64,000 bases of DNA from Serratia marcescens subsp. marcescens ATCC 13880 (GTDB lineage: Bacteria; Pseudomonadota; Gammaproteobacteria; Enterobacterales; Enterobacteriaceae), in NCBI RefSeq assembly GCF_017299535.1, contig NZ_CP071238.1, forward strand, positions 2,108,001-2,172,000, given 5' to 3'. Shown here piece after piece: positions 46,008-54,476 of the stretch. How positions within the stretch are numbered: position 1 is the first letter of the stretch; each line of letters starts with the position of its first letter. Under the pieces are notes generated by a model. The model saw only the letters and a list, made by a program, of their open reading frames with translations. It was not told where the DNA came from and did not search any database. A program made the translations under genes and the position numbers.

Positions 46008-46765
46008 GGGCGTTTTTCCTTTTGATAGTTCCGACAGGCGGTGATGAAACCATCAAACAACAGGCGCGACAGGGCGTACTCGTCGCTGTTCCACTCCGGG
46101 TGCCACTGCACGCCGAGCGCGAAGGGCTGATCGCGCACGCTGATCGCCTCCACCAGCCCGTCAGCGGCGTGCGCCTCGATGCGCACGCTCGCGCCCAGGT
46201 TTTTGGCGCCCTGGCCGTGCAGCGAGTTCACCCAGAATCTGTTGCAATCCGGTATCAGTTGCGAAAGCAGCCCCCCTTCCTGAACGATGACCTCGTGGGC
46301 GGGGGCGTATTGCTGTTCCAGCGGCAGGTCGTGATCTTCACGATGCTCCAGCAGCTCGGGCAGTTCATACAGGCGGCGATGCAGGGTGCCTTGAGTGGCG
46401 ACCACCATTTCCTGCATGCCGCGGCAAATGGCGAAAAGGGGAATGCGCCTGTCGAATGCCTGGCGGATCAGCGCCAGGCTCAACGCGTCTCGGCCAGGAT
46501 CGGCGTCAGGCTCATCGCCGTTTTCACCATAAAGGTGCGGCTGCACATTACTGGGGCTGCCCGGCAGCAAAATGCCGTCGAGGCGCGGCAGCAGTTCCGC
46601 CAGCATTTCCGGCTCCGCCAGCGCGTGCGGCAGGGCGATCGGCAAGCCGCCGGCGGTGATAACGGCATTCAGGTACTTTTCTTGCAAGGTCTGTGTGAGG
46701 TGCCCGTTTAACCTATACCTGCACATGACGACGCCAATGACTGGTCTGTTAAATATATTGTCCAT
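46004..46765 (-). CDS. puuD: Gamma-glutamyl-GABA hydrolase
   Basis: A 253-residue class I glutamine amidotransferase-like enzyme. The nucleophile is in Ala-Ile-Cys-Arg-Gly-Met-Gln-Glu and the catalytic His in Val-Gln-Trp-His-Pro-Glu-Trp. It releases GABA and glutamate. It is first in the puuD-R-C-B unit, divergent from puuA. Confidence 0.94.
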   Translation of the reverse strand: MDNIFNRPVIGVVMCRYRLNGHLTQTLQEKYLNAVITAGGLPIALPHALAEPEMLAELLPRLDGILLPGSPSNVQPHLYGENGDEPDADPGRDALSLALIRQAFDRRIPLFAICRGMQEMVVATQGTLHRRLYELPELLEHREDHDLPLEQQYAPAHEVIVQEGGLLSQLIPDCNRFWVNSLHGQGAKNLGASVRIEAHAADGLVEAISVRDQPFALGVQWHPEWNSDEYALSRLLFDGFITACRNYQKEKRP

Positions 46766-46984
46766 GCTATCCCCTTGGTACGTTCGAAATTATGAACGAT
46801 AAGCTTCTCCACCGCCGATTTCGTTCAATATTCTATAAATCTAGCAGTCGATTGGGCAATATTCAAACCAAAAGTAACACTTGCAAAACAAATTTGTTTC
46901 ATCTACGTTTCATTTGTGGGCATTATATTGAACAATACGGTCAATAAACATCGACGACAGCAAAACACAAACGGCGGGTGAACC
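46766..46984. promoter_or_regulatory. Divergent puuD/puuA control region with PuuR-like sites
   Basis: Three related cores occur: TTCAATATTCTATAAA near 46823, GGGCAATATTCAAA near 46854 and TTATATTGAACAATA near 46923. They contain the A/T-rich (T)GAACAATA/AATATTGAA type element reported for E. coli PuuR sites. The exact operators need footprinting. Confidence 0.45.
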
Positions 46985-48403
46985 ATGCAGACCAACATCG
47001 TAGAAGTGGAAAACTTTGTTCAGCACAGTGAAGAGAGACGAAGTAGCGCGTTCCAGCGCGAAGTGAAGAAGTATTTGGAACGTTATCCGTTAACCCAACA
47101 TGTCGACGTACTGTTGACCGATCTGAACGGCAGCTTCCGCGGCAAACGCATCCCGGTCGGCGGCCTGAACAAACTGGAGAAGGGCTGTTACTTCCCGGCG
47201 TCGGTATTTGCGATGGATATTCTCGGCAACGTGGTGGAAGAGGCCGGGCTGGGGCAGGAGTTGGGCGAGCCGGATCACGTGTGCGTGCCGGTGCCGGGCA
47301 CGCTGACGCCGTCGGCGGCGGACCCGCAATATATCGCGCAGGTGCTGCTCACCATGCTGGATGAAGATGGCACTCCCTTTGACGTTGAACCGCGCAATGT
47401 GCTGAACCGAGTATGGCAGCGTTTGCGTCAGCGCGGGCTTTCCCCCGTGGTAGCGGTAGAGTTGGAGTTCTATCTCATCGATCGTCAACGCGACGCGGAA
47501 GGCTATCTGCAGCCGCCGTGCGCGCCGGGAACCCAGGAGCGCAACACCCAAAGCCAGGTGTACTCCGTCGATAACCTGAACCATTTCGCCGACGTGCTGA
47601 GCGAAATCGACGAGCTGGCGCGTTTGCAGGGCATTCCGGCGGACGGCGCGGTGGCGGAGGCGTCGCCGGGGCAGTTCGAAGTCAACCTGCACCATACCGA
47701 TGATGTGCTGCAGGCCTGCGACCATGCGCTGGCGCTGAAACGGCTGGTGCGCATGGTGGCCGAGAACCACAACATGCAGGCCACCTTTATGGCCAAGCCG
47801 TATGAAGAGCACGCCGGCAGCGGCATGCACGTGCACATCAGCATGCTGAATGCGCAAGGCGACAATGTGTTCGCCGACGACGACGGCGAGGATTCGGCGC
47901 TGCTGAAACAGGCGCTGGCGGGCATGATCGCCCTGATGCCGTCCTCGATGGCGCTGCTGGCGCCGAATGTCAACGCCTATCGCCGTTTCCAGCCCGGCAT
48001 GTATGTGCCGACCCAGGCTTCCTGGGGGCATAACAACCGCACCGTGGCGCTGCGCATTCCCTGCGGCGATCGCGACAACCACCGCGTGGAGTATCGCGTG
48101 GCGGGCGCCGACGCCAACCCGTATCTGGTGATGGCGACCATTCTGGCCGGCATCGTCTACGGCCTGGAAACCGCATTGCCGCTGCCTGAGCCGGTGACCG
48201 GCAACGGGCTGGAGCAGGACGGGCTGCCGTTCCCGATCCGCCAGAGCGACGCGCTGTACGAGTTCGAACATCAGCCGGTGCTCAATGCGTTGCTGGGCGA
48301 ACGCTTCAGCCATGTCTACCTGGCCTGCAAAACCGACGAGCTGGTGCAGTTCGAGCGCCTGATCACCGAAACCGAAATCGAGTGGATGCTGAAAAACGCC
48401 TGA
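46985..48403 (+). CDS. puuA: Gamma-glutamylputrescine synthetase
   Basis: A 472-residue glutamine synthetase-fold ligase that joins glutamate to putrescine, the first Puu step. It shows Glu-Leu-Glu-Phe-Tyr-Leu, Glu-Ala-Ser-Pro-Gly-Gln-Phe-Glu, Gly-Ser-Gly-Met-His-Val-His and Arg-Ile-Pro-Cys-Gly-Asp of the family. Confidence 0.95.
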   Translation: MQTNIVEVENFVQHSEERRSSAFQREVKKYLERYPLTQHVDVLLTDLNGSFRGKRIPVGGLNKLEKGCYFPASVFAMDILGNVVEEAGLGQELGEPDHVCVPVPGTLTPSAADPQYIAQVLLTMLDEDGTPFDVEPRNVLNRVWQRLRQRGLSPVVAVELEFYLIDRQRDAEGYLQPPCAPGTQERNTQSQVYSVDNLNHFADVLSEIDELARLQGIPADGAVAEASPGQFEVNLHHTDDVLQACDHALALKRLVRMVAENHNMQATFMAKPYEEHAGSGMHVHISMLNAQGDNVFADDDGEDSALLKQALAGMIALMPSSMALLAPNVNAYRRFQPGMYVPTQASWGHNNRTVALRIPCGDRDNHRVEYRVAGADANPYLVMATILAGIVYGLETALPLPEPVTGNGLEQDGLPFPIRQSDALYEFEHQPVLNALLGERFSHVYLACKTDELVQFERLITETEIEWMLKNA

Positions 48404-48711
48404 TCCCGCTCACTCAACGACTACCGCGCGCGCCCGGCGCATTTCATCGGCTCTCCTGTAGCCCGTGAGGCTGCGCGCTGCGGTACAGCATTTCTTCTAT
48501 CACGGCGTACAGGACGCCGACGAGGAAATAACCATGACTCAGCCATTCCCATGCGCAGACGTTTGCCTGTGCCGCAGTGCCTACGGGCCGGTCGCCGGCC
48601 GCCCGACAGTGACCCCAACCCGCTTTCCCCGCCGCCTCAGCAGCAGTTTCCCCGCGGCCTCTCTGAATGACGTTGCACGGTTGACAGCAGAGGACCAAAA
48701 GGGGAAACGCC
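48404..48711. other. puuA-puuP intergenic region
   Basis: A 308-base GC-rich gap. A short frame starting at 48534 has GAGGAAATAACC before its ATG and runs 62 codons to overlap the puuP start; it could be a leader peptide or chance. No terminator is obvious, so puuA and puuP may be co-transcribed. Confidence 0.4.
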
Positions 48712-50082
48712 ATGACGATTAAAACCATCGACGGCGGTCCGGCGGGCAAACCGCAACTGCGCAAATCCCTCAAGCTGTGGCAGGTGGTGATGATGGGCCT
48801 GGCCTATCTGACGCCGATGACGGTGTTCGATACCTTCGGCATCGTCTCTGGCCTTACCGACGGCCATGTGCCGACCTCCTATCTGCTGGCGCTGGCCGGC
48901 GTGTTGTTCACCGCCATCAGCTACGGCAAACTGGTGCGCCAGTTTCCCACCGCCGGTTCCGCCTACACCTATGCGCAGAAGGCGATTAACCCGCACGTCG
49001 GTTTTCTGGTGGGGTGGTCATCGCTGCTTGATTATCTGTTCCTGCCGATGATCAATACGCTGCTGGCGAAGATTTACCTGACCGCGCTGTTTCCGGAAGT
49101 GCCACCCTGGGTGTGGGTGGTGGGCTTCGTGATCCTGATTACCGCCATCAACCTGAAAAGCGTCAATCTGGTGGCCAACTTCAACACCCTGTTCGTGCTG
49201 GCGCAGGTGGCGATCATTCTGGTATTTATCTACCTGGTGGTGCGTGGCCTGCACAACGGCGAGGGGATGGGCACGGTGTGGAGCCTGCGGCCGTTCCTCA
49301 GCGAGAATGCGCACCTGCTGCCGATCATTACCGGCGCGACCATCCTGTGCTTCTCGTTCCTCGGTTTTGACGCGGTCACCACGCTGTGCGAGGAGACGCC
49401 CGACGCCGCCAAGGTGATCCCGCGCGCCATCTTCCTGACCGCGCTGTACGGCGGGGTGATCTTTATCAGCGTGTCGTTCTTTATCCAGCTGTTTTTCCCG
49501 ACCATTCAACGCTTTCACCAGCCCGACGCCGCACTGCCGGAGATTGCGCTGTACGTCGGCGGCAAGCTGTTCCAATCGATCTTCCTGTGCGTGACCTTTA
49601 TCAATACGCTGGCCTCCGGCCTGGCGTCGCACGCCAGCGTGTCGCGCCTGCTGTACGTGATGGGGCGTGACAATGTGTTCCCGGAGAAATTCTTCGGCTA
49701 TATCCACCCCAAATGGCGCACGCCGGCGCTGAACGTACTGATGGTCGGGCTGGTGGCGTTGTCGGCGCTGTCGTTCGATCTGGTGACCGCCACGGCGCTG
49801 ATCAACTTTGGCGCGCTGGTGGCCTTTACCTTCGTTAACCTGTCGGTGATCAGCCACTTCTTTATTCGCGAAGGGCGCAACAAAAGCTGGAAGGATCGCT
49901 TCAACTTCCTGTTCCTGCCGTTGGTGGGGGCGCTGACGGTGGGGGTGCTGTGGCTGAACCTGGAGAAAAGCTCGCTGACCATGGGGCTTATCTGGGCGAC
50001 GCTGGGCTTCGGCTATTTGGCCTGGCTGACCCGACGCTTTCGCCAGCCGCCGCCGCAGTTGGAGCGGCAACCGCAGCAATAA
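48712..50082 (+). CDS. puuP: Putrescine:H+ symporter PuuP
   Basis: A 456-residue APC-family permease with about 12 helices that is very similar to E. coli PuuP ([15 protein letters not shown] at the start, Phe-Ser-Phe-Leu-Gly-Phe-Asp-Ala in the core). It imports putrescine for the pathway encoded alongside. Confidence 0.93.
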   Translation: MTIKTIDGGPAGKPQLRKSLKLWQVVMMGLAYLTPMTVFDTFGIVSGLTDGHVPTSYLLALAGVLFTAISYGKLVRQFPTAGSAYTYAQKAINPHVGFLVGWSSLLDYLFLPMINTLLAKIYLTALFPEVPPWVWVVGFVILITAINLKSVNLVANFNTLFVLAQVAIILVFIYLVVRGLHNGEGMGTVWSLRPFLSENAHLLPIITGATILCFSFLGFDAVTTLCEETPDAAKVIPRAIFLTALYGGVIFISVSFFIQLFFPTIQRFHQPDAALPEIALYVGGKLFQSIFLCVTFINTLASGLASHASVSRLLYVMGRDNVFPEKFFGYIHPKWRTPALNVLMVGLVALSALSFDLVTATALINFGALVAFTFVNLSVISHFFIREGRNKSWKDRFNFLFLPLVGALTVGVLWLNLEKSSLTMGLIWATLGFGYLAWLTRRFRQPPPQLERQPQQ

Positions 50083-50088
50083 ATTCAC

Positions 50089-50115
50089 AGGCGGGAGTTT
50101 CCCGCCTTTCTTTTT
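50089..50115 (+). terminator. puuP terminator
   Basis: AGGCGGGA-GTT-TCCCGCCT followed by TTCTTTTT. Confidence 0.88.
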
Positions 50116-50173
50116 GGCACGTGCGGCAGTAGAGTGAAAAACCTGATAAAAAATAACCTATTGGACCTGCCTT

Positions 50174-51103
50174 ATGCCCGCTTTGCCCTCGCGTACCCGC
50201 GCCACGTTGTTCGGTTTATTGGCCATTGTGCTGTGGAGCAGCGTGGTCGGCCTGATTCGCAGCGTCAGCGAAGGGCTGGGGCCGATCGGCGGTGCGGCGA
50301 TGATCTACAGCGTCAGCGCGGTGTTTTTGCTGGTGGCGCTCGGCGTGCCGAAATGGCGCAGCTTTCCGCGGCCTTATCTCATCGTCGGCAGCCTGCTGTT
50401 CGTCAGTTACGAGATCTGTCTGTCGCTGTCGCTCGGCTACGCCAATACCCGCCTGCAGGCGATAGAAGTGGGCATGATCAACTACCTGTGGCCCTGTTTC
50501 ACCGTGCTGATGGCGCTGGCGATCAACGGCCAAAAGGCGAAATGGTGGCTGCTGCCGGGGCTGCTGCTGTCGCTGTTCGGCATCGGCTGGATCATGAGCG
50601 GCGAGGGCGGCTGGTCACCGGCGCAGATGCTGGCCAACGTGCGCAGCAACCCGCTCAGCTACGCGCTGGCCTTCAGCGGCGCGGTGATTTGGGCGCTGTA
50701 TTGCAACCTGACCAAGAAGATCGCCCAGGGCAGCAACGGCGTGGTGCTGTTTATCGTGCTGACCGCACTGGCGCTGTGGCTGAAGTACGCCTTCAGCGCG
50801 GAAAGCGGCATGCAGTTCAGCGCCGGCGTGACCGTGACGCTGCTGTGCGCCGGGGTGGCGATGGGGGCGGGGTATGCCGCCTGGAACGTCGGCATTCTGC
50901 GCGGCAACATGACGCTGCTGGCGACCGTCTCCTATTTTACCCCGGTGCTCTCGGCGGTGTTCGCCGCGCTGGTGCTGCACACCTCGCTGACCGCCAGTTT
51001 CTGGCAGGGCGTAGCGATGGTCACACTCGGCTCGCTGATCTGTTGGCGGGCAACTCGCGGAAATTATCGGAAATTATCCGCTGTCGTCGCAATGTTGAAC
51101 TAG
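50174..51103 (+). CDS. yddG: Aromatic amino acid exporter YddG (EamA/DMT family)
   Basis: A 309-residue ten-helix transporter close to E. coli YddG (Ile-Val-Leu-Trp-Ser-Ser, Gly-Ser-Leu-Leu-Phe-Val-Ser-Tyr-Glu-Ile-Cys-Leu, Ala-Ala-Trp-Asn-Val-Gly-Ile-Leu-Arg-Gly-Asn). YddG exports aromatic amino acids and related compounds. Confidence 0.88.
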   Translation: MPALPSRTRATLFGLLAIVLWSSVVGLIRSVSEGLGPIGGAAMIYSVSAVFLLVALGVPKWRSFPRPYLIVGSLLFVSYEICLSLSLGYANTRLQAIEVGMINYLWPCFTVLMALAINGQKAKWWLLPGLLLSLFGIGWIMSGEGGWSPAQMLANVRSNPLSYALAFSGAVIWALYCNLTKKIAQGSNGVVLFIVLTALALWLKYAFSAESGMQFSAGVTVTLLCAGVAMGAGYAAWNVGILRGNMTLLATVSYFTPVLSAVFAALVLHTSLTASFWQGVAMVTLGSLICWRATRGNYRKLSAVVAMLN

Positions 51104-51140
51104 AATTTAACTAGCCATGTTGCCTGAAGGAACGACGACG

Positions 51141-51413
51141 ATGAGAAGCGACATTCAATTTATTCAACAGCCTGAAATCGACGTGCATCACTATGAGCGC
51201 GGTGATACCGTTCGCCTGACTACGGCGAATTTGCGACATGAATATCAGCTCGACGTTTATATTTTGCGCCGCGACGACAAGCTGATTTACGGCTCGGTCG
51301 TCGCGGCGGCGCCCAAGACCGATATCCCGGTCGCCAGTTGGGAGGTGAAAAACGGCGAAGAGGTGGCGTTCCGCCAGGAAAACATCGCCAAAGCGGTGCC
51401 GGCGGTGAACTGA
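51141..51413 (+). CDS. Small protein of unknown function
   Basis: A 90-residue soluble protein with GAAGGAACG upstream of ATG 51141 and a terminator behind it. It contains a Tyr-Gln-Leu-Asp-Val-Tyr-Ile-Leu-Arg-Arg strand and a Val-Ala-Ser-Trp-Glu-Val segment. No family recognised. Confidence 0.65.
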   Translation: MRSDIQFIQQPEIDVHHYERGDTVRLTTANLRHEYQLDVYILRRDDKLIYGSVVAAAPKTDIPVASWEVKNGEEVAFRQENIAKAVPAVN

Positions 51414-51449
51414 TTTTACGTTCCGCACTTTCTCCTGATTCTGATGAAG

Positions 51450-51480
51450 GCCGACGCTGGCGCGTCGGCTTTTTCTTTTC
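51450..51480 (+). terminator. Terminator after the small protein gene
   Basis: GCCGACGC-TGGC-GCGTCGGC followed by TTTTTCTTTT. Confidence 0.92.
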
Positions 51481-51540
51481 CAGGGCGTGATCACGCCCTG
51501 ATGTCATTTGGCTCAAAAACTGCGCTAAAAGACGCGGTGC

Positions 51541-51667
51541 ATGACAAAAATCACAGCGAATGTGAATTTGTATGAAACATAATTTGACAAATGTGAACGC
51601 AATCGATTACCTATTCGCGAAATGCGTAACTGGATCACAGATTCTTACAGTCAGTGGTTTCTATAAT
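51541..51667 (+). promoter_or_regulatory. tsx promoter region with paired CRP-like sites
   Basis: CRP-like sites lie at TGACAAAAATCACA (51542-51555) and TGTGAACGCAATCGAT (51592-51607), centres about 51 bases apart. A third TGTGA lies between them. This resembles the CRP-CytR-CRP layout of the E. coli tsx promoter. TATAAT at 51662 is a good -10. Confidence 0.5.
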
Positions 51668-51775
51668 GCGCGCGTCATCCGAGTTTCTGTGTGAAGACAA
51701 CGCCAGGTGTCGGCAGACTCATTGTCATCTTTTCTAAACGGGCAGGAAATGGCCCTTTAAGCATGTGGTAATAAA

Positions 51776-52657
51776 ATGAAAAAAATAGCTCTCGCAGCAG
51801 GTGTACTGCTCGCAGCGTCTTACAGTGCATCATCAATGGCTGATAGCAAAGACAGTCAATATGTCTCCGACTGGTGGCACCAGAGCGTTAACGTGGTGGG
51901 CAGCTACCACACCCGTTTCGGACCGCAGCTGAATAACGACGTGTATCTCGAATACGAAGCCTTCGCCAAGAAAGACTGGTTCGACTTCTACGGTTACGTT
52001 GACGTGCCGAAGTTCTTCGGCGTGGGCAATACCCCGGATCGCGGCATCTGGGACAAAGGCTCCCCGCTGTTTATGGAGATTGAACCGCGCTTCTCCATCG
52101 ACAAGCTGACCGGCACCGATCTGAGCTTCGGTCCGTTCAAAGAGTGGTACTTTGCCAACAACTACATCTATGACCTGGGCCACAACGCCGACGGTCGTCA
52201 AAACACCTGGTACATGGGTCTGGGCACCGATATCGACACCGGCCTGCCGATGAGCCTGTCGATGAACATCTATGCCAAATACCAGTGGGAAAACTACCAG
52301 GCTGCCAACGAGAACAGCTGGGACGGCTACCGCTTCAAGGTGAAATACTTCGTGCCGCTGACCCAGGTGTGGGGCGGCAATCTGAGCTATATCGGCTTCA
52401 CCAACTTCGATTTCGGTTCCGATTTGGGCAAGGACAGCCATTGGGTTGACGGCACCGGCAAACAGGTGCGCACCAGCAACTCGATCGCCTCCAGCCACAT
52501 TTTGGCGCTGAACTACGATCACTGGCACTATTCTTTCGTGGCGCGTTATTTCCATAACGGCGGCCAGTGGCAGGATGGCGCGGATATCGGTACCCCGCAG
52601 GGCCCGATCAAGTCTACCGGTTGGGGTTATTACCTCGTGGTCGGCTATAACTTCTGA
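51776..52657 (+). CDS. tsx: Nucleoside-specific channel-forming outer membrane protein Tsx
   Basis: A 293-residue 12-stranded beta-barrel with a signal peptide cleaved after Ser-Met-Ala. Tsx features include [24 protein letters not shown] and a C-terminal Phe. It admits nucleosides and is a receptor for some phages and colicins in E. coli. Confidence 0.94.
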   Translation: MKKIALAAGVLLAASYSASSMADSKDSQYVSDWWHQSVNVVGSYHTRFGPQLNNDVYLEYEAFAKKDWFDFYGYVDVPKFFGVGNTPDRGIWDKGSPLFMEIEPRFSIDKLTGTDLSFGPFKEWYFANNYIYDLGHNADGRQNTWYMGLGTDIDTGLPMSLSMNIYAKYQWENYQAANENSWDGYRFKVKYFVPLTQVWGGNLSYIGFTNFDFGSDLGKDSHWVDGTGKQVRTSNSIASSHILALNYDHWHYSFVARYFHNGGQWQDGADIGTPQGPIKSTGWGYYLVVGYNF

Positions 52658-52681
52658 TTTTCCGTGCTATCAGAAACAGAA

Positions 52682-52708
52682 AACCCCGCCTGGCGGGGTT
52701 TTTTTTCG
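52682..52708 (+). terminator. tsx terminator
   Basis: AACCCCGCC-T-GGCGGGGTT followed by TTTTTT. Confidence 0.9.
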
Positions 52709-52711
52709 TCA

Positions 52712-52891
52712 TCACTGGGCTTGTTCAACCGGGAGATGCTTCACCGGCATAAACAGTCTGCCTTTGATCACGTGACATTCATTATTTATCCAACTAATGA
52801 TTTGTTCACGGCTGACGCCTTCCGACTGCGCGTACCGATGAAGATCGCCATTAAAGTGCCGAGTGATGTATTCCATGAGGGTCATTTGCAC
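52712..52891 (-). CDS. Small helix-turn-helix-like protein
   Basis: A 59-residue protein. GTG 52891 has AGGAG eight bases upstream; ATG 52885 is the alternative. The segment Arg-Tyr-Ala-Gln-Ser-Glu-Gly-Val-Ser-Arg-Glu-Gln-Ile-Ile-Ser-Trp resembles a Cro/YdaS-type helix-turn-helix. The function is unknown. It is convergent with tsx. Confidence 0.6.
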   Translation of the reverse strand: MQMTLMEYITRHFNGDLHRYAQSEGVSREQIISWINNECHVIKGRLFMPVKHLPVEQAQ

Positions 52892-53333
52892 GTCTTTTGC
52901 TCCTGAACGCCCACCCGTTGCCAGCCTGGCCACCGCGGGAGGTTGAGGTTTCTCAGACAGCGAATGTAAATTATCGGCAACCAAATCTCAACATAAAGCA
53001 CCAGATTGGGGCGACAGCGGTGTGAAAAAGAATCCCGCACGGAGAGGCGGGAAATGTTCGCTATTATCATTATGGATGATAAGAATAAGATTTGAGGTGC
53101 GACGAAAAAGAGCACGCTAACTCTTTTTTGTTACCTTCCCACGCTAGCGTAAGGCTTATTTTTCTTCAAGAAAAATCTGAGACAAGCATCGGCATTTTCG
53201 AGGCATTTTGCGTTGAGACAAGGTTTGAAAGCGAATGCCGTAAAAGCGCACCGTTATCTCGGAGTTTTCCTTATACTTTGTCTGGAAAAGGCTAGCTATA
53301 GTCAACAGAGTCACCCACGCAGGAATACACAAC
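52892..53333. other. Intergenic region before the CigR-like gene
   Basis: A 442-base A/T-rich gap with no convincing gene. It has a near-perfect palindrome ATTTTTCTT-C-AAGAAAAAT near 53157-53175 and probably the cigR promoter near 53265-53300. Confidence 0.4.
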
Positions 53334-53828
53334 ATGAACAAACGTCGTACGACTCTCACGGTGTTGGCGCTGATTGCATCGCTGGGGTTGTCATCCGCCC
53401 CGGCCTTGGCCGACAAAGGCGGCAATGGTAACGGCAACGGGAACGGCCATGGTAACAGCGGCAATCACGGCAATAACGGTAACCATGGCAACAACGGCAA
53501 TCACGGCAACAAAGGCAATAAAGATAAAGGCGGCTATAGGAACGACGATAATCTGGTCTCCGTCAGCCTCTCGCGCGACCGCGCCCGTTCGCTGGCGCAC
53601 AACTATGGCCTGACCGGCTACAGCTCGCTGCCACCGGGCATCGCCAAAAATCTGGCGCGCGGTAAACCGCTGCCGCCGGGTATCGCCAAAAAAGTGGTGC
53701 CTTACTCGATGCTGCGTGAGTTGCCGCAGTACCCAGGTTATGAGTGGCGTATCGCCGGCGACGACCTGGTGCTGGTCGCACTCAGCACCGCGATTGTGGC
53801 CTCCGTGATCAATGGCGTTTTCGACTAA
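53334..53828 (+). CDS. CigR-like inner membrane protein (RcnB family)
   Basis: A 164-residue protein. It has a signal peptide (Ala-Pro-Ala-Leu-Ala near residue 26), then about 40 residues of Gly-Asn-His-Gly repeats, then a conserved domain: Leu-Pro-Pro-Gly-Ile-Ala-Lys-Asn-Leu-Ala-Arg-Gly-Lys-Pro-Leu-Pro-Pro-Gly and a C-terminal hydrophobic helix. This matches the Salmonella anti-virulence regulator CigR. The Asn/Gly/His repeat could bind metal, which is inference. Confidence 0.8.
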   Translation: MNKRRTTLTVLALIASLGLSSAPALADKGGNGNGNGNGHGNSGNHGNNGNHGNNGNHGNKGNKDKGGYRNDDNLVSVSLSRDRARSLAHNYGLTGYSSLPPGIAKNLARGKPLPPGIAKKVVPYSMLRELPQYPGYEWRIAGDDLVLVALSTAIVASVINGVFD

Positions 53829-53847
53829 CGTTTGTCGGGCGTTATCG

Positions 53848-53876
53848 GGCCTCGCTGCGGCGGGGCCTTTTTATTT
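53848..53876 (+). terminator. Terminator after the CigR-like gene
   Basis: GGCCTCGC-TGCG-GCGGGGCC with one mismatch, followed by TTTTTATTT. Confidence 0.75.
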
Positions 53877-53942
53877 GCCAGCGCGGGGCGGACGTGGTGA
53901 ACTTTGGGCCTGACCTTTTCACTGCATCATAAGGGAGGCGCC

Positions 53943-54473
53943 ATGTTCAGGGCGTTATTGATAGCCTGCTGTTTGACCAGTTTTCCGGCGTTGGCAGACG
54001 GCGCTGCCGCCATCGGCGAGCTGGTGAACCAACGGCTGTCGTTGATGAAAGACGTTGCCGGTTACAAGGCGCAGCAGCATTTACCGATCGAAGACCTGGC
54101 GCAGGAGGCGAAGGTGTTGGCCAGCGCGCAGGCGGAGGCGGGGCGTTTGGGGCTGGAGCCGGCGTCGGTGCGGCCTTTTATCGCCGCGCAGATGGACGCC
54201 GCCAAGGCGATTCAGTACCGCTATCGTGCCGACTGGCTGGCGAGCCCGGAGCCCGGCTGGCAGCCGCGGCCGTTGGCGCAGGTGCGCCCGCAGATCGCGC
54301 AACTGAGCAGCCAGATATTGCAACGCCTGGCGGAGCGGCTGCGTGCCGGCCCGCTCGGCGAGGCGGATCGGGCGGCGTTTATGGCGTCGGTGGATCAGGT
54401 GAATCTCAGCGCCGCCGACAAGCGGCGGCTGGCGGATGCGCTGCTGGCCGTCAAAACCGGCAGCGCACGCTGA
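53943..54473 (+). CDS. Secreted chorismate mutase (AroQ gamma class)
   Basis: A 176-residue protein with a signal peptide ending Phe-Pro-Ala-Leu-Ala. The mature all-helical domain has Arg-Leu-Ser-Leu-Met-Lys-Asp-Val-Ala-Gly-Tyr-Lys, then Ala-Lys-Val-Leu, and the extended C-terminal helices of the gamma class. It converts chorismate to prephenate in the periplasm; the purpose of secretion is unclear in the family. GGGAGG precedes the ATG. Confidence 0.85.
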   Translation: MFRALLIACCLTSFPALADGAAAIGELVNQRLSLMKDVAGYKAQQHLPIEDLAQEAKVLASAQAEAGRLGLEPASVRPFIAAQMDAAKAIQYRYRADWLASPEPGWQPRPLAQVRPQIAQLSSQILQRLAERLRAGPLGEADRAAFMASVDQVNLSAADKRRLADALLAVKTGSAR

Positions 54474-54476
54474 GCG

